A stretch of DNA of 64,000 nucleotides from Nocardioides terrigena (GCF_003047265.1 NZ_PZYY01000001.1:62001-126000); one strand, 5' to 3'. Counted from the stretch's first letter, positions 24,949 to 36,112 are shown. The notes: generated by a model from the letters alone, not told the origin. Numbers and translations: made by a program.

Positions 24949-26253
24949 TCAGATGAGGCGTCGGGTACGCCGCCTCAGCACGTACGCCGTCAGCAGCAGC
25001 GCCGCGAGGAGCACCCCACCGCCGACAAGGAGGCCCAGGCGCGTCTCGTCCGACATCGGCCAATCGGGCTCGCCGAAGTCGTGCGTCAGGGCCTGGGTCG
25101 ACGACCCGTCCGGGTCGGGGAGCAGGTCCACGGCCACGGTGAGTGACGAGGCGGCCACCGGATCGACCGTGCCGATGCCCCTGCGCCAGGTGCTCGTCCC
25201 GTCGACCTCGGGGGTCGTGACCACGAGCTCGGAGGCGAGGTCCTCCTCGGACGTGACGAGCAGCAGCTGCAGCCTGTCGTCGAGCCAACCGACCGGTGTG
25301 CTGGTCGAGGCGTCGAAGGTGTCGGCCGGGAAGGCGTGGCGCCACTGCTTTCCGGTGGCGACCTGCACGGTCGACGACTCCTGCGCGGGGACGCGCGTCT
25401 CCAGGGCGAGCACGTCGCCGCTGGGTGAGAAGTGCCCGGGGAAGCCGTCGGTCCGGGGCAGCAGCCGCGGGTCACGTGTGTCGGCGTCCAGCAGCAGTCC
25501 GCCGGACTGCGTGCCGAGCGCAAGACTGCCGTCCTCGGCAACAGCGACGCCGACGAGACCGCGCTGACTGGGGGTCGCGGGCGTTTCGGTGAGCGTGTCG
25601 GCGACCTCGACGACTCCGAAGACTGCTCCTCCACCGGAACCTCGCGACCCCGCCAGATCACCCAGCCACGCAATCCGTGTGCCGTCCGGGGACCAGGAGG
25701 CCGCACTCGGGCGAAGCCCGGCGCCGAGGACGAGTCGAGTCGTCTGGACCTGTCCGGTTGCCGTCGTCAGGACGCTGAGTGCCGGATCGAGGGTCTGCCG
25801 GCCGGTGGCACTCAACCAGGCAAGCCGTTCGCCGGACGGCGAGACTGCGAGGACCGAGTCGTCCTGCCACCCCGGGAGGTCGAGCACGCGGTAGCGGCCG
25901 TCGGTGGCACCGACCACCACGGGCAGGTCGTTGCCAGAGACAAAGGCGACCGAGACCGGCCCGACCGCGAGGTCGGCGTCCGTCGGCTCGGTCACGTGGT
26001 CGGGGACGTCCTCGATCTGCCTCGGCACCGCCCCCTCCGGCACGACCTCGCCCGCAGGACCCACCAGGGCCGGTGGGCCGGTGACGAGCGTGGCCAGCCC
26101 GCCGACGAGGAGCACCATGACGAGCACCAGTCCGGCGCTGACCACCCGGTCGCGCCGGCGCAACCGTCGCCCGCGGTGCCAGAGGTCCGGGTGCGGGGTC
26201 GGCCGGGGGGCGTCGTGCGAGAGCTCCTCGAGGGCGTCGTGCAGCCGGCTCAT
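24949..26253 (-). CDS. Membrane-anchored beta-propeller protein, partner of SigE-family sigma factor
   Basis: A 434-residue protein with a cytoplasmic arginine-rich segment (22-36), a first span (37-57), an extracytoplasmic part with WD40-like blades (VSPSGERLAWLS, WSPDGTRIAWLGD, SPSGDVLALE), and a second span (about 406-426) followed by a basic tail. Its ATG overlaps the sigma factor stop (ATGA). The layout is typical of gene pairs of a SigE-family sigma factor and its membrane partner, probably sensing envelope conditions; I see no classical zinc anti-sigma motif, so direct binding of the sigma factor is an inference. Confidence 0.8.
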   Translation of the reverse strand: MSRLHDALEELSHDAPRPTPHPDLWHRGRRLRRRDRVVSAGLVLVMVLLVGGLATLVTGPPALVGPAGEVVPEGAVPRQIEDVPDHVTEPTDADLAVGPVSVAFVSGNDLPVVVGATDGRYRVLDLPGWQDDSVLAVSPSGERLAWLSATGRQTLDPALSVLTTATGQVQTTRLVLGAGLRPSAASWSPDGTRIAWLGDLAGSRGSGGGAVFGVVEVADTLTETPATPSQRGLVGVAVAEDGSLALGTQSGGLLLDADTRDPRLLPRTDGFPGHFSPSGDVLALETRVPAQESSTVQVATGKQWRHAFPADTFDASTSTPVGWLDDRLQLLLVTSEEDLASELVVTTPEVDGTSTWRRGIGTVDPVAASSLTVAVDLLPDPDGSSTQALTHDFGEPDWPMSDETRLGLLVGGGVLLAALLLTAYVLRRRTRRLI

Positions 26254-26756
26254 GACTCCACCCCCACGACCTCGGCCAGCTCGGGAGCTAGCACGTGCAG
26301 CCGGCCCAACGCCTGCCGGGTCGACGACTTCACGGTGCCGACCGACACCCCGAGCACGGCGGCCGCCTGCACCTCGGTGAGGTCCTCGAAGTAGCGCAGC
26401 ACCAGCACGGCGCGTTGCTTGGGCGTCAGCCGGGCGAGGGCCTCGGTCACGGACAGCCGCAGGTCGGAGTCCGCGGCCGGCTGCGCGGCGTCGTACCCGC
26501 TCAGCGTCGTGTCGGAGAAGCGGCGCTTGCGCCACAGCGAGATGTGCTGGTGGTGCATCGTGCGGCGGGCATAGGCCTCGGGGGAGGTCGAGATGCGCTC
26601 CCAGTGCCGCGCTACCTGCATGAGTGCGTGCTGCACGAGGTCCTCCGCGAGGTGGTGGTCGCCGGTGAGCAGCCAGGCGGTGCGCAGCAACGACCCGCTG
26701 CGTGCGGCGACGAACTCGTCGAACGCGGCACGGTCCCGGTCGTCCCTGCTCCTCAT
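26250..26756 (-). CDS. SigE-family ECF RNA polymerase sigma factor
   Basis: A 168-residue group IV sigma factor with region 2 (about 10-80, LLRTAWLLTGDHHLAEDLVQ) and region 4 (about 103-155, LTPKQRAVLVLRYFEDLTEVQAA, then VGTVKSSTRQAL). The LLTGDHHLAEDLVQ and R-x-V-L-V-L-R-Y-F motifs are those of the actinobacterial SigE family (ECF41-unlike, SigE-70). It is encoded first in an operon with the membrane protein downstream. Its promoter region (26757-26822) is short and shows no clear autoregulatory motif. Confidence 0.9.
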   Translation of the reverse strand: MRSRDDRDRAAFDEFVAARSGSLLRTAWLLTGDHHLAEDLVQHALMQVARHWERISTSPEAYARRTMHHQHISLWRKRRFSDTTLSGYDAAQPAADSDLRLSVTEALARLTPKQRAVLVLRYFEDLTEVQAAAVLGVSVGTVKSSTRQALGRLHVLAPELAEVVGVES

Positions 26757-26822
26757 GGCCCCCCTTCATGCAGTACGACGCGCGCGTGCCGCCCCGCGGG
26801 GGTCACAGTCGCGAAGAAACTT

Positions 26823-27848
26823 TCAGGCGAGGGCGCGCAGCACGGCCTCGACGTCGGCGTCGGAGTTGTAGAGGTGGAAGGACAGCCGCAGCCGGGCGGC
26901 CCGGACGGCCGCCCGGATGCCGGCTGCGGCGAGTCGCTCGGGGACGTCGGGAGGACAGGGCGCCGACACGATCGCCGAGTCCCCGGACGGCAGGCCGAGG
27001 CCCTCGCGGAAGGCGTCGGCGAGGGCCAGGTCGTGGGCGTGGATGCGGTCGATCCCCACCTCGAGCAGGAGGTCGAGCGCCGGGGCGTGGCCGACCCAGC
27101 AGCCCCAGGCCGGCGAGAGGTCGAAGCGCCGGGCGTCCTCGGCCAGCCGCAGCGGCGGCCCGTAGATGGAGTCCCACCGCGAGCCGCCGGCGTACCAGCC
27201 CGCGGCCAGCGTGGGCACCGCGTCACGCAGGTCGGCCCCGACGGCGAAGAAGCAGGTGCCGCGCGGCCCGAGCAACCACTTGTAGCCGCCAGCCACGACG
27301 TAGTCGGCGACGAGGCCCTCGAGCGGGAGCCAGCCCGCGGCCTGGGTGACGTCGACGAGCGTGCGGGCGCCGTGCCGCGCGGCCGCCTCGGCGAGCCCGG
27401 CCAGGTCGAGGACGCGGCCGTCGGACGACTGCACGGCCGAGACGGCGACCAGGTCGACCTCGTCGGTGACCGCGTCGAGCAGTCCGTCGAGGGGCACGAG
27501 GCGTACGTCGAGACCCGGCGTGCGCAGGAAGGGGAACAGCACCGAGGTGAAGTCCTCCTCGGCGGCGAGCACGACCGACCCGGGCGGGAGGCCGGCGGCG
27601 ACGAGCCCGACGAACTGGGAGGTCTGGCTGCCCGTCGCCACGTCGTCGGGGGACCGGCCGATCATCGCGGCGAACGCGGCGCGACCGCGCTCGACGTACG
27701 TGTCGACGGACACGGCGTCCACCTCGCCGGCGGCCCGGGCGTCCTCGAAGGCGCGCATCGCCTCGACGCTGCGCCGTGGCGCGAGCCCGAGCGTGGCCGA
27801 GTTGAGGAAGACCCCCGCAGGAGCGAACTCCCCGGGGGCCAGGCTCAC
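26823..27848 (-). CDS. Class V aminotransferase (PLP-dependent)
   Basis: A 341-residue fold-type I PLP enzyme. K190 in AGGYKWLLGPRG is the Schiff-base lysine, with D166/Q169 in VDVTQAAG as ring-binding residues. The length is short for cysteine desulfurases and there is no catalytic cysteine loop, so it is nearer to kynureninase/isopenicillin-epimerase-like members. GTG 27848 gives the usual short N-terminus. Gap of 16 bp after crp on the same strand, so possibly co-transcribed. Substrate unknown. Confidence 0.85.
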   Translation of the reverse strand: MSLAPGEFAPAGVFLNSATLGLAPRRSVEAMRAFEDARAAGEVDAVSVDTYVERGRAAFAAMIGRSPDDVATGSQTSQFVGLVAAGLPPGSVVLAAEEDFTSVLFPFLRTPGLDVRLVPLDGLLDAVTDEVDLVAVSAVQSSDGRVLDLAGLAEAAARHGARTLVDVTQAAGWLPLEGLVADYVVAGGYKWLLGPRGTCFFAVGADLRDAVPTLAAGWYAGGSRWDSIYGPPLRLAEDARRFDLSPAWGCWVGHAPALDLLLEVGIDRIHAHDLALADAFREGLGLPSGDSAIVSAPCPPDVPERLAAAGIRAAVRAARLRLSFHLYNSDADVEAVLRALA

Positions 27849-27864
27849 GAGCGGTGGGATGTGA

Positions 27865-28542
27865 CTACCGGGCGCGGCGCGAGAGGCGCTCGACGTCCAT
27901 GATCACGACCGAGCGGGGCTCGAGCCGCAGCCAGCCGCGCGAGGCGAAGTCGGCCAGGGCCTTGTTGACCGTCTCGCGGGAGGCGCCGACCAGCTGGGCG
28001 AGCTCCTCCTGGGTGAGGTCGTGGTGCACGTGGACGCCGTCGTCGGCGGTGCGGCCGAAGCGGTCCGCGAGGTCGAGCAGCGCCTTGGCGACGCGGCCGG
28101 GCACGTCGGAGAACACGAGGTCGGCGACGACGTCGTTGGACTTGCGCAGGCGGGCGGCGAGCTGCGACAGCAGGCCGCGGGCCACGATCGGGCGACCGTC
28201 GAGCCAGCGCAGCAGGTCCTCGTGGGACAGCGAGGCGAAGGTCGCGTCGGTGACCGCGGTGACGGTGGCCGAGCGCGGGCCCGGGTCGAAGAGCGAGAGC
28301 TCGCCGAACATCTGGCCGGGGCCCATGATCGCGAGGAGGTTCTCCCGGCCGTCGGAGGACGATCGGCCGAGCTTCACCTTGCCGTCGAGGACGACGTAGA
28401 GCTTGTCGCCGGAGTCGCCCTCGTGGAAGAGCACGTCGCCGCGGCGCAGCTTGGTCTCGGCCATCGAGCCGCGCAGCGCGGTCGCCGCCTCGTCGTCGAG
28501 CGCGCTGAACAGCGGTGCCTGACGAAGTACGTCGTTGTCCAC
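27865..28542 (-). CDS. crp: Crp/Fnr-family cAMP-responsive regulator
   Basis: A 225-residue regulator close to M. tuberculosis Crp (Rv3676) and corynebacterial GlxR. The cyclic-nucleotide pocket has G80-E-L82 and R90-S-A-T93, consistent with cAMP binding. The dimer helix is about 117-137, and the helix-turn-helix is at 177-198 (TQEELAQLVGASRETVNKAL), with R189 and E190 for DNA contacts. The GTG start is preceded by GGGAGGGACC. A Crp-like site at 28607-28622 lies 65 bp upstream, suggesting autoregulation. A good site also precedes the DUF485-actP operon. Confidence 0.93.
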   Translation of the reverse strand: MDNDVLRQAPLFSALDDEAATALRGSMAETKLRRGDVLFHEGDSGDKLYVVLDGKVKLGRSSSDGRENLLAIMGPGQMFGELSLFDPGPRSATVTAVTDATFASLSHEDLLRWLDGRPIVARGLLSQLAARLRKSNDVVADLVFSDVPGRVAKALLDLADRFGRTADDGVHVHHDLTQEELAQLVGASRETVNKALADFASRGWLRLEPRSVVIMDVERLSRRAR

Positions 28543-28606
28543 GAAGGTCCCTCCCGTGGTTACGGCCGCCCCGTGGGCCGCCCTGGTGATTGCGCCTGAT
28601 CCTAGC

Positions 28607-28622
28607 CGTGGTCCGGATCACA
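28607..28622. promoter_or_regulatory. Possible Crp site between crp and nth
   Basis: CGTGG-N6-TCACA matches the TGTGA-N6-TCACA consensus at eight of ten positions, with the right 6-bp spacer. It sits in the divergent region, 65 bp upstream of the crp GTG and 98 bp upstream of the nth start. Mycobacterial crp is known to be controlled by its own product, which fits, but the left half-site is weak. Confidence 0.4.
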
Positions 28623-28719
28623 GGTGGCACCCACGCCACGCGCTGGCGTGATCAACCCGTGATCTGCGCCTCCACCTCACCCGGGAGGGGGTGTCGGAGG
28701 TGGGCCGTAGGCTGTCCGC

Positions 28720-29448
28720 GTGCCTGCCCGCGCGTCGAACGCTGCCCCTGCTCCCCGGCCCGACACGGCCCTGGTGCGGCGCGCGCGCAGGGTCGACCGG
28801 GTCCTGGCCGAGACCTATCCCGACGCCCGGTGCGAGCTGGACTTCGACACCCCGTTCGAGCTGCTGGTCGTGACCGTGCTGAGCGCCCAGACGACCGACC
28901 GCCGGGTCAACGCCGTCCGGCCCACCCTGTTCGCCGCCTATCCCGACGCGACCGCGATGGCGGCGGCCCCGCGCGAGCACCTCGAGCAGATCGTCGGCCC
29001 GCTCGGCTTCTTCCGGGCCAAGACCGACGCGCTGCTCAAGCTCAGCCAGGCCCTCGTCGAGCGGTACGACGGGGAGGTGCCGGGTCGTCTCGACGACCTG
29101 GTGACCCTGCCGGGCGTGGGCCGCAAGACCGCCAACGTCGTGCTCGGCAACGCCTTCGACGTCCCCGGCATCACCGTCGACACCCACTTCGGCCGGCTCG
29201 TCCGTCGGTTCGGCTGGACCGAGGAGACCGACCCGGTCAAGGTCGAGCACGCTGTCGCGGCTCTCTTCCCCAAGCGCGACTGGACGATGCTCTCCCACCA
29301 CGTCATCTGGCACGGCCGCCGTCGTTGCCACGCCAAGAAGCCGGCGTGCGGGGCCTGTCCGCTCGCCCGCCTCTGCCCGTCCTTCGGCACCGGGCCGATC
29401 GACGCCGACGAGGCCGAGAAGCTCGTCAAGACCCAGGGGCCTGCGTGA
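28720..29448 (+). CDS. nth: Endonuclease III, base-excision DNA glycosylase/AP lyase
   Basis: A 242-residue Nth. The helix-hairpin-helix [11 protein letters not shown] (130-140) contains catalytic K136; D154 in VDTHFGRL is the second catalytic residue; the [4Fe-4S] loop has C203, C210, C213 and C219 in the C-x6-C-x2-C-x5-C spacing. It removes oxidised pyrimidines. GTG 28720 gives a proline/alanine-rich N-tail. The stop overlaps the GTG of the thioredoxin-like gene (GTGA), and four genes follow in tight overlap. Confidence 0.95.
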   Translation: MPARASNAAPAPRPDTALVRRARRVDRVLAETYPDARCELDFDTPFELLVVTVLSAQTTDRRVNAVRPTLFAAYPDATAMAAAPREHLEQIVGPLGFFRAKTDALLKLSQALVERYDGEVPGRLDDLVTLPGVGRKTANVVLGNAFDVPGITVDTHFGRLVRRFGWTEETDPVKVEHAVAALFPKRDWTMLSHHVIWHGRRRCHAKKPACGACPLARLCPSFGTGPIDADEAEKLVKTQGPA

Positions 29449-29966
29449 CGCGCACACCCACCCGCACCGCCGCCGCTCTCGCAACAGTCCTGGCCCTGTC
29501 GCTGGGCGCCTGCTCGGCCGACGAGCCCGAGCGCCCCACGACGATGCCCGACGTCACCCTGGCCGGCTTCGACGGCGGCGAGGCCGTGGACCTCGGCGAG
29601 CTGCGGGGGCCGGCGCTGGTCAACCTGTGGGCGTCGTGGTGCGGTCCGTGCCGCGAGGAGATGCCCCTCCTGGAGGAGTTCCACCAGCAGCACGGCGACG
29701 AGGTGTCGGTGCTCGGCATCGACTACCAGGACGCCCAGCCCGCCAAGGCGGCCGAGCTGGTCGCCCAGACCGGCGTCACCTACCAGCTCGTGACCGACCC
29801 CGACGGTGAGGTCAGCGGGCAGGGCGCGTTCCCCAACCTGCGCGGGCTGCCCTTCTGGGCGCTGGTGGACGCCGACGGCACGGTCACCCACCTCAAGGCC
29901 GGCGAGGTCGACTCGGTGGACGAGATCGTGGCCCTGGCCGAGCAGCACCTCGGGGTGACCCTGTGA
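29445..29966 (+). CDS. TlpA/ResA-like thioredoxin-fold lipoprotein (Rv3673c-like)
   Basis: A 173-residue exported protein. The signal peptide ends in the lipobox L-G-A-C (cysteine at about 23), so it is a lipoprotein. The thioredoxin domain has the active site WCGPC in [13 protein letters not shown], and the cis-proline segment [10 protein letters not shown]. Such proteins reduce disulfides or apocytochromes on the outer face of the membrane. It overlaps nth upstream and the NUDIX gene downstream by GTGA. Confidence 0.9.
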   Translation: MTRTPTRTAAALATVLALSLGACSADEPERPTTMPDVTLAGFDGGEAVDLGELRGPALVNLWASWCGPCREEMPLLEEFHQQHGDEVSVLGIDYQDAQPAKAAELVAQTGVTYQLVTDPDGEVSGQGAFPNLRGLPFWALVDADGTVTHLKAGEVDSVDEIVALAEQHLGVTL

Positions 29967-30694
29967 GTGGTGTGGACGCGATGGTCGGACGCGACGACCT
30001 CCCCGGCTGGCTGCGCCCCGTGGTCGACGCGTGTGCCGAGATCACGGTCCACGAGCTGACCCGCTTCATGCCGCCCGAGGGCAACGACGCCCGCCGCGGG
30101 GCGGTCCTGATGCTCTTCGCCGACACCGACGCCGACGGCGAGGGCGAGATCCTGCTGACCGAGCGCGCCCACCACATGCGCTCGCACCCGGGCCAGGTGT
30201 CCTTCCCCGGTGGCACCATCGACCCGGGGGAGACCCCGATCGAGGCCGCGTTGCGCGAGGCCGAGGAGGAGATCGCCCTCGACCCCACGTCCATCGAGGT
30301 CTTCGGCGAGCTGCCCGAGCTGTGGTTGCCGCCGAGCAACTTCGCGGTCACCCCGGTCCTCGGCTGGTGGCGGGAGAGGGGCGAGGTGGGCATCGCGAGC
30401 CCCGACGAGGTCCACGAGATCCACCACGTGCCGATCAGCGAGCTGCTCGATCCCACCCACCGCATCACCGTCCGCCACCCCAGCGGCTGGCTCGGCCCGG
30501 GTTTCCTCATCGGAGCCGACCGCGACGTCATCCTGTGGGGCTTCACCGCCGGGATCATCGCCCGGCTCTTCGACTTCCTCGACTGGACGACGCCCTGGGA
30601 CGCGGAGCGGGTGCGTGACCTCCCGGCGTACATGTTGCAGGGTGATCCCACGCCGGGCCAGGACATCCGGGCCAACACCAGGCTCGGGGAGTGA
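29963..30694 (+). CDS. NUDIX CoA-pyrophosphatase (Rv3672c-like)
   Basis: A 243-residue NUDIX enzyme. The box is FPGGTIDPGETPIEAALREAEEEI, continuous as in NudL/PCD1-type CoA diphosphatases, and the upstream RSHPGQVSFPGG includes the LLTERA...H-x-G-Q segment specific to that group. It is expected to cleave CoA to 3',5'-ADP and phosphopantetheine. The GTG start overlaps the lipoprotein stop, and its stop overlaps the start of marP. Confidence 0.9.
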   Translation: MSGVDAMVGRDDLPGWLRPVVDACAEITVHELTRFMPPEGNDARRGAVLMLFADTDADGEGEILLTERAHHMRSHPGQVSFPGGTIDPGETPIEAALREAEEEIALDPTSIEVFGELPELWLPPSNFAVTPVLGWWRERGEVGIASPDEVHEIHHVPISELLDPTHRITVRHPSGWLGPGFLIGADRDVILWGFTAGIIARLFDFLDWTTPWDAERVRDLPAYMLQGDPTPGQDIRANTRLGE

Positions 30695-31875
30695 GCATGA
30701 ACGTCCTCGACTGGTGCCTCGTCGCACTGGTGGGCATCTACGCCCTCTCCGGCTACTGGCAGGGCTTCGTCACCGGGGCGTTCGCGACCGCCGGGCTGCT
30801 GCTCGGTGGCCTGTTCGGCGTGTGGCTCGCCCCGATCGCGCTCGGTGACGCCGACCCGTCCCTGTGGGTCTCGCTGGGGGCGCTGTTCATCGTCATCCTG
30901 GCGGCCTCGCTGGGGCAGGCGCTCTTCCAGTACGTCGGCGCGCGGATCCGGGCACGGATCCGCTGGCAGCCGATCCGTGCGGTCGACGCGGTCGGCGGTG
31001 CCGCCCTGAGCGCCGTCGCGGTCCTCATCGTCGCCTGGGCGCTGGGCGTCGCTGTGTCGGGCTCCCGGATCGGGGCCATCACCCCCACCGTGCGCGACTC
31101 GACGGTGCTCGCGAAGGTCGACTCCATGCTGCCCGGCCAGGCGACCGGGGTGCTCCAGGCCTTCAACAACGTGGTGGGCACGACGTTCTTCCCGCGCTAC
31201 CTCGAGCCCTTCGCCCCCGAGCGGATCGTGGAGGTCAAGGCCGGCCCCCAGCGGCTGCTCACCGATCCCGACGTGGTCGACGCGCAGAGCAGCGTGCTGA
31301 AGGTCCGCGGCACCAACGCCTGCGGCAGCGGCCTCGAGGGCACCGGCTTCCTCTACTCCGACGGCCGCCTGATGACCAACGCCCACGTCGTCGCCGGCGT
31401 GCGCCAGCCCGAGGTCGAGCTCGGCGACGGCACCAGCGTCACCGCGACCGTCGTGCACTACGACCCCGACATCGACGTGGCCGTCCTGGCCCTCGACGAC
31501 GGCGACCTGCCGACCCTGGTCTTCGACCGCGAGGCCGGCCCGCAGGACGGCGTGGCCATCGTGGGCTACCCGCAGGACGGCCCGTACGACGTCCAGGCCG
31601 GCCGGATCCGCTCCGTGCAACGGCTGCGCTCGCCCGACATCTACGGCGACGGCACCGTCATCCGCGAGGTGTTCTCGTTGCGCGGGCTCGTCCGGGCCGG
31701 CAACTCCGGCGGCCCGATCATCTCCTCGGGCGGTGACGTCGTGGGCCTGGTGTTCGCCGCGTCGGTCACCGACCGCGACACGGGCTACGCACTGACGGCC
31801 GACCAGGTCGCCGAGTCCGCGGCGCGGGGGCTCACGGCCCAGGAGGCCGTGGGCACCGGGGCCTGCACGACCTGA
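30691..31875 (+). CDS. marP: MarP-type periplasmic serine protease
   Basis: A 394-residue protein with four membrane helices (about 7-24, 27-48, 58-80, 100-123) and a trypsin-like domain (about 195-390). The triad is H232 (TNAHVV), D262 (DIDVAV) and S339 (GNSGGP). C211 and C392 sit where the mycobacterial MarP has the disulfide that locks the active site, supporting the same redox/acid-gated control. MarP protects against acid and oxidative stress by processing envelope hydrolases. Translation may start at GTG 30691 (overlapping the previous stop) or ATG 30697. Confidence 0.92.
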   Translation: MSMNVLDWCLVALVGIYALSGYWQGFVTGAFATAGLLLGGLFGVWLAPIALGDADPSLWVSLGALFIVILAASLGQALFQYVGARIRARIRWQPIRAVDAVGGAALSAVAVLIVAWALGVAVSGSRIGAITPTVRDSTVLAKVDSMLPGQATGVLQAFNNVVGTTFFPRYLEPFAPERIVEVKAGPQRLLTDPDVVDAQSSVLKVRGTNACGSGLEGTGFLYSDGRLMTNAHVVAGVRQPEVELGDGTSVTATVVHYDPDIDVAVLALDDGDLPTLVFDREAGPQDGVAIVGYPQDGPYDVQAGRIRSVQRLRSPDIYGDGTVIREVFSLRGLVRAGNSGGPIISSGGDVVGLVFAASVTDRDTGYALTADQVAESAARGLTAQEAVGTGACTT

Positions 31876-31879
31876 GCGG

Positions 31880-32323
31880 TCAGGCCTTCGGGCGGGGCTT
31901 GGCCAGCGTGTCGACCGGGCCGGCGTCCGTCCTGCCCTTGAGGGCGGCCGGGATCTGCTGGCCCTGGTTGATCGCGCGCTCGGGGGCCTTGACCTGCTTG
32001 ACCTGCCGTAGGCCGATGTAGGCGAGCAGGGCGGCGATCAGCACGTAGACGCCGAAGACGATGAGGAAGCACCACGCCAGGTCGAGCCCGGTCATGTTGA
32101 TGAAGTAGGCGATCGCGACCGACAACATGATGATCGCCAGCACGCCGATGAAGGCGGCGCCGGCGAACAGGCCGATGCCGGTGCCACCGTGCTTGAAGCT
32201 GACCTTGAGCTCGGACTTGGCCAGCTCGATCTCCTTGGAGATCAGCGTGGAGATGTCGCGGCTGGCGTCGACGACGAGGCCGCCGATCGTGGGATCGGTG
32301 TCCTTGACCGGGGTGGTGGCCAT
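31880..32323 (-). CDS. Holin-X family membrane protein (Rv3669-like)
   Basis: A 147-residue protein: DISTLISKEIELAKSELK, then two spans (about 48-72 and 80-105) and a basic proline-rich tail. This is the pattern of the putative actinobacterial holin-X (phage holin superfamily III) family, which is chromosomal and not evidence of a prophage. It converges on marP (4 bp). Function unknown; possibly envelope stress. Confidence 0.85.
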   Translation of the reverse strand: MATTPVKDTDPTIGGLVVDASRDISTLISKEIELAKSELKVSFKHGGTGIGLFAGAAFIGVLAIIMLSVAIAYFINMTGLDLAWCFLIVFGVYVLIAALLAYIGLRQVKQVKAPERAINQGQQIPAALKGRTDAGPVDTLAKPRPKA

Positions 32324-32494
32324 GTGTGGTCCTTCGCAGAGTACGACGCGGATCTGACGCTCGTGACCCTATACGAGGGCGTCCGTCGCCTCCCGCCCCG
32401 ATAGGATCGTGCGTGGTGTGCCGGGAAGTCTGGTCGGCCCGTGGCCCAGCAGGCCGCGGAGTGACCTGACAGCGACCCCGAAAGCGTGTGCCGC

Positions 32495-33895
32495 ATGCCG
32501 AGCGACATCCCCCGCAAGCCCGATGCAGACCGGGACACCTCCGACGTCTCCGAGGACGAGGTCTGGGCGACCGGCCCGTCGTACCTCGCGAGCAACAAGC
32601 CGCTGGCCCGCCTCGTCGCCCGTCCGGTGCGGGAGTTCCTGCGCATCGAGGCGTCGGGCTCGATCCTGCTGCTCCTCGCCGCCGCGGCGGCCCTGATCTG
32701 GGCCAACAGCCCGTGGGCGTCGTCGTACGACGCGTTCTGGCACACCGTCGTCGGCATCGACCTCGGCGGCTTCCGGATCGAGGAGACCCTCCAGCACTGG
32801 GTCAACGACGCCCTGATGGTCATCTTCTTCTTCGTGGTCGGGCTCGAGATCAAGTACGAGCTCGTCACCGGCGGCCTGCGCGACCCCAAGACGGCGGCGC
32901 TGCCCATCGTGGCCGCGATCGGCGGCATGCTCGTCCCGGCCGGCCTCTACCTGCTCATCGCGGGCGGCGGCGCCGGCCGTGACGGCTGGGGCATCCCGAT
33001 GGCCACCGACATCGCCTTCGCCGTCGGCGTGCTCGGCCTGCTCGGTCGGCGGATCCCGTCGGCGGCCCGGCTTTTCCTGCTGACGCTGGCGATCGTCGAC
33101 GACATCGGCGCGATCATCGTGATCGCCGCGTTCTACACCGACGACCTGCACCTGGAGTGGCTCGCGCTCGCGCTGGTCCTGCTGGGCGTGATGATCGCGC
33201 TGCGGATGCTGCGCGTGTGGTCGCTGTGGGTGTACGCCGTGCTGGGCTTCTTCGTGTGGTTCGCGATGCTGGAGTCGGGCGTCCACGCCACGCTGGCCGG
33301 CGTGGCCATCGGCCTGATCACCCCGGCGACGTCCCTGCTGCGCGAGGACGTCGCCCGCTCCTACGCCCAGCGCGCGCTCCGGGACCGGCACCTCGACCCG
33401 GAGGAGCTGAGCCGGTTGCGCTTCCTGCTCAACGAGTCGGTGCCGGTGGTGGAGCGGCTCCAGACCTCGCTGCACCCGTTGTCGTCGTACGTCGTGCTGC
33501 CGATCTTCGCGCTGGCCAACGCCGGGGTGGCGCTCGGGGGTGGTGCGCTCGGTGACGCGCTGACCTCGGCGGTCGGGCTCGGCATCATGGTCGGCCTCGT
33601 GGTGGGCAAGCCGCTGGGCATCCTGGTGGCCTGCCTCATCGCCGTACGCCTCGGGCTCGGACGGCTGCCGGACCACACCACGTGGCCCATGGTGATCGGG
33701 CTCGGCTCGGTCGCCGGCATCGGCTTCACCGTCTCGATCTTCATCGCCGGCCTGTCGTTCCCCGGCTCCGACGTGCTGACCAGCGAGGCCAAGGTCGGGA
33801 TCCTGGTCGCCTCGCTCGTGGCCGCGGTGATCGGCACGGTCCTGCTGCTCGCCGCGACCCGGGGGCACGAGCCGGAGCCGCTGGACGCCGACTGA
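32495..33895 (+). CDS. nhaA: NhaA-type Na+/H+ antiporter
   Basis: A 466-residue antiporter with 12 predicted spans. The paired aspartates of the transport site are in LAIVDDIGAI, and the D133-equivalent lies in GIPMATDIAFA. It exports Na+ (or Li+) using the proton gradient. The N-tail of about 40 hydrophilic residues is longer than in E. coli NhaA. ATG 32495 (MPSDIP) is preferred over one 9 bases upstream. It converges on acs across two long hairpins. Confidence 0.92.
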   Translation: MPSDIPRKPDADRDTSDVSEDEVWATGPSYLASNKPLARLVARPVREFLRIEASGSILLLLAAAAALIWANSPWASSYDAFWHTVVGIDLGGFRIEETLQHWVNDALMVIFFFVVGLEIKYELVTGGLRDPKTAALPIVAAIGGMLVPAGLYLLIAGGGAGRDGWGIPMATDIAFAVGVLGLLGRRIPSAARLFLLTLAIVDDIGAIIVIAAFYTDDLHLEWLALALVLLGVMIALRMLRVWSLWVYAVLGFFVWFAMLESGVHATLAGVAIGLITPATSLLREDVARSYAQRALRDRHLDPEELSRLRFLLNESVPVVERLQTSLHPLSSYVVLPIFALANAGVALGGGALGDALTSAVGLGIMVGLVVGKPLGILVACLIAVRLGLGRLPDHTTWPMVIGLGSVAGIGFTVSIFIAGLSFPGSDVLTSEAKVGILVASLVAAVIGTVLLLAATRGHEPEPLDAD

Positions 33896-33914
33896 GGCCA
33901 CTGTCGGGGTCCCT

Positions 33915-33987
33915 GCTGGGGTAGTACCGGACCTTTGGGTGGCCACGATCGGCGTGTCGCCACCCGAAGGTCCGGTACTACCCCAGC
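33915..33987. repeat. 29-bp inverted repeat (hairpin 1) after nhaA
   Basis: Arms 33915-33943 and 33959-33987 pair over 29 bp with a single T-G mismatch that would be a G-U pair in RNA, around a 15-base loop. The outer end reads GCTGGGGTAGTACCGG. It lies 19 bp after the nhaA stop and can end that transcript, but it is far longer than ordinary terminators and shares its GGGGTAGT end with hairpin 2. Confidence 0.85.
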
Positions 33988-34016
33988 AAGACGGATCGAG
34001 GCGCAGGCCCCTCGCC

Positions 34017-34083
34017 GGGGTAGTCCGTGACGAAGGGACCCCAGATTTCGAGGATCTGGGGTCCGTCCGTCACGGACTACCCC
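34017..34083. repeat. 30-bp inverted repeat (hairpin 2) after acs
   Basis: Arms 34017-34046 and 34054-34083 pair over 30 bp with two mismatches around a 7-base loop. The outer end again reads GGGGTAGT, followed by CCGTGACG. It lies 38 bp beyond the acs stop on the minus strand and can act as its terminator. A further AACTACCC follows at 34094, possibly a remnant of the same sequence. Confidence 0.85.
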
Positions 34084-34120
34084 GCGTGGTCCCCAACTAC
34101 CCAGCGGAGAGTCAGGCGGA

Positions 34121-36112
<1,992 letters not shown>

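Noticed and set aside
31880..32323. Holin-type gene as a sign of a prophage
   Set aside because: Holin-X family proteins are ordinary chromosomal genes in actinobacteria, at this same place in mycobacteria, and no phage genes surround it.
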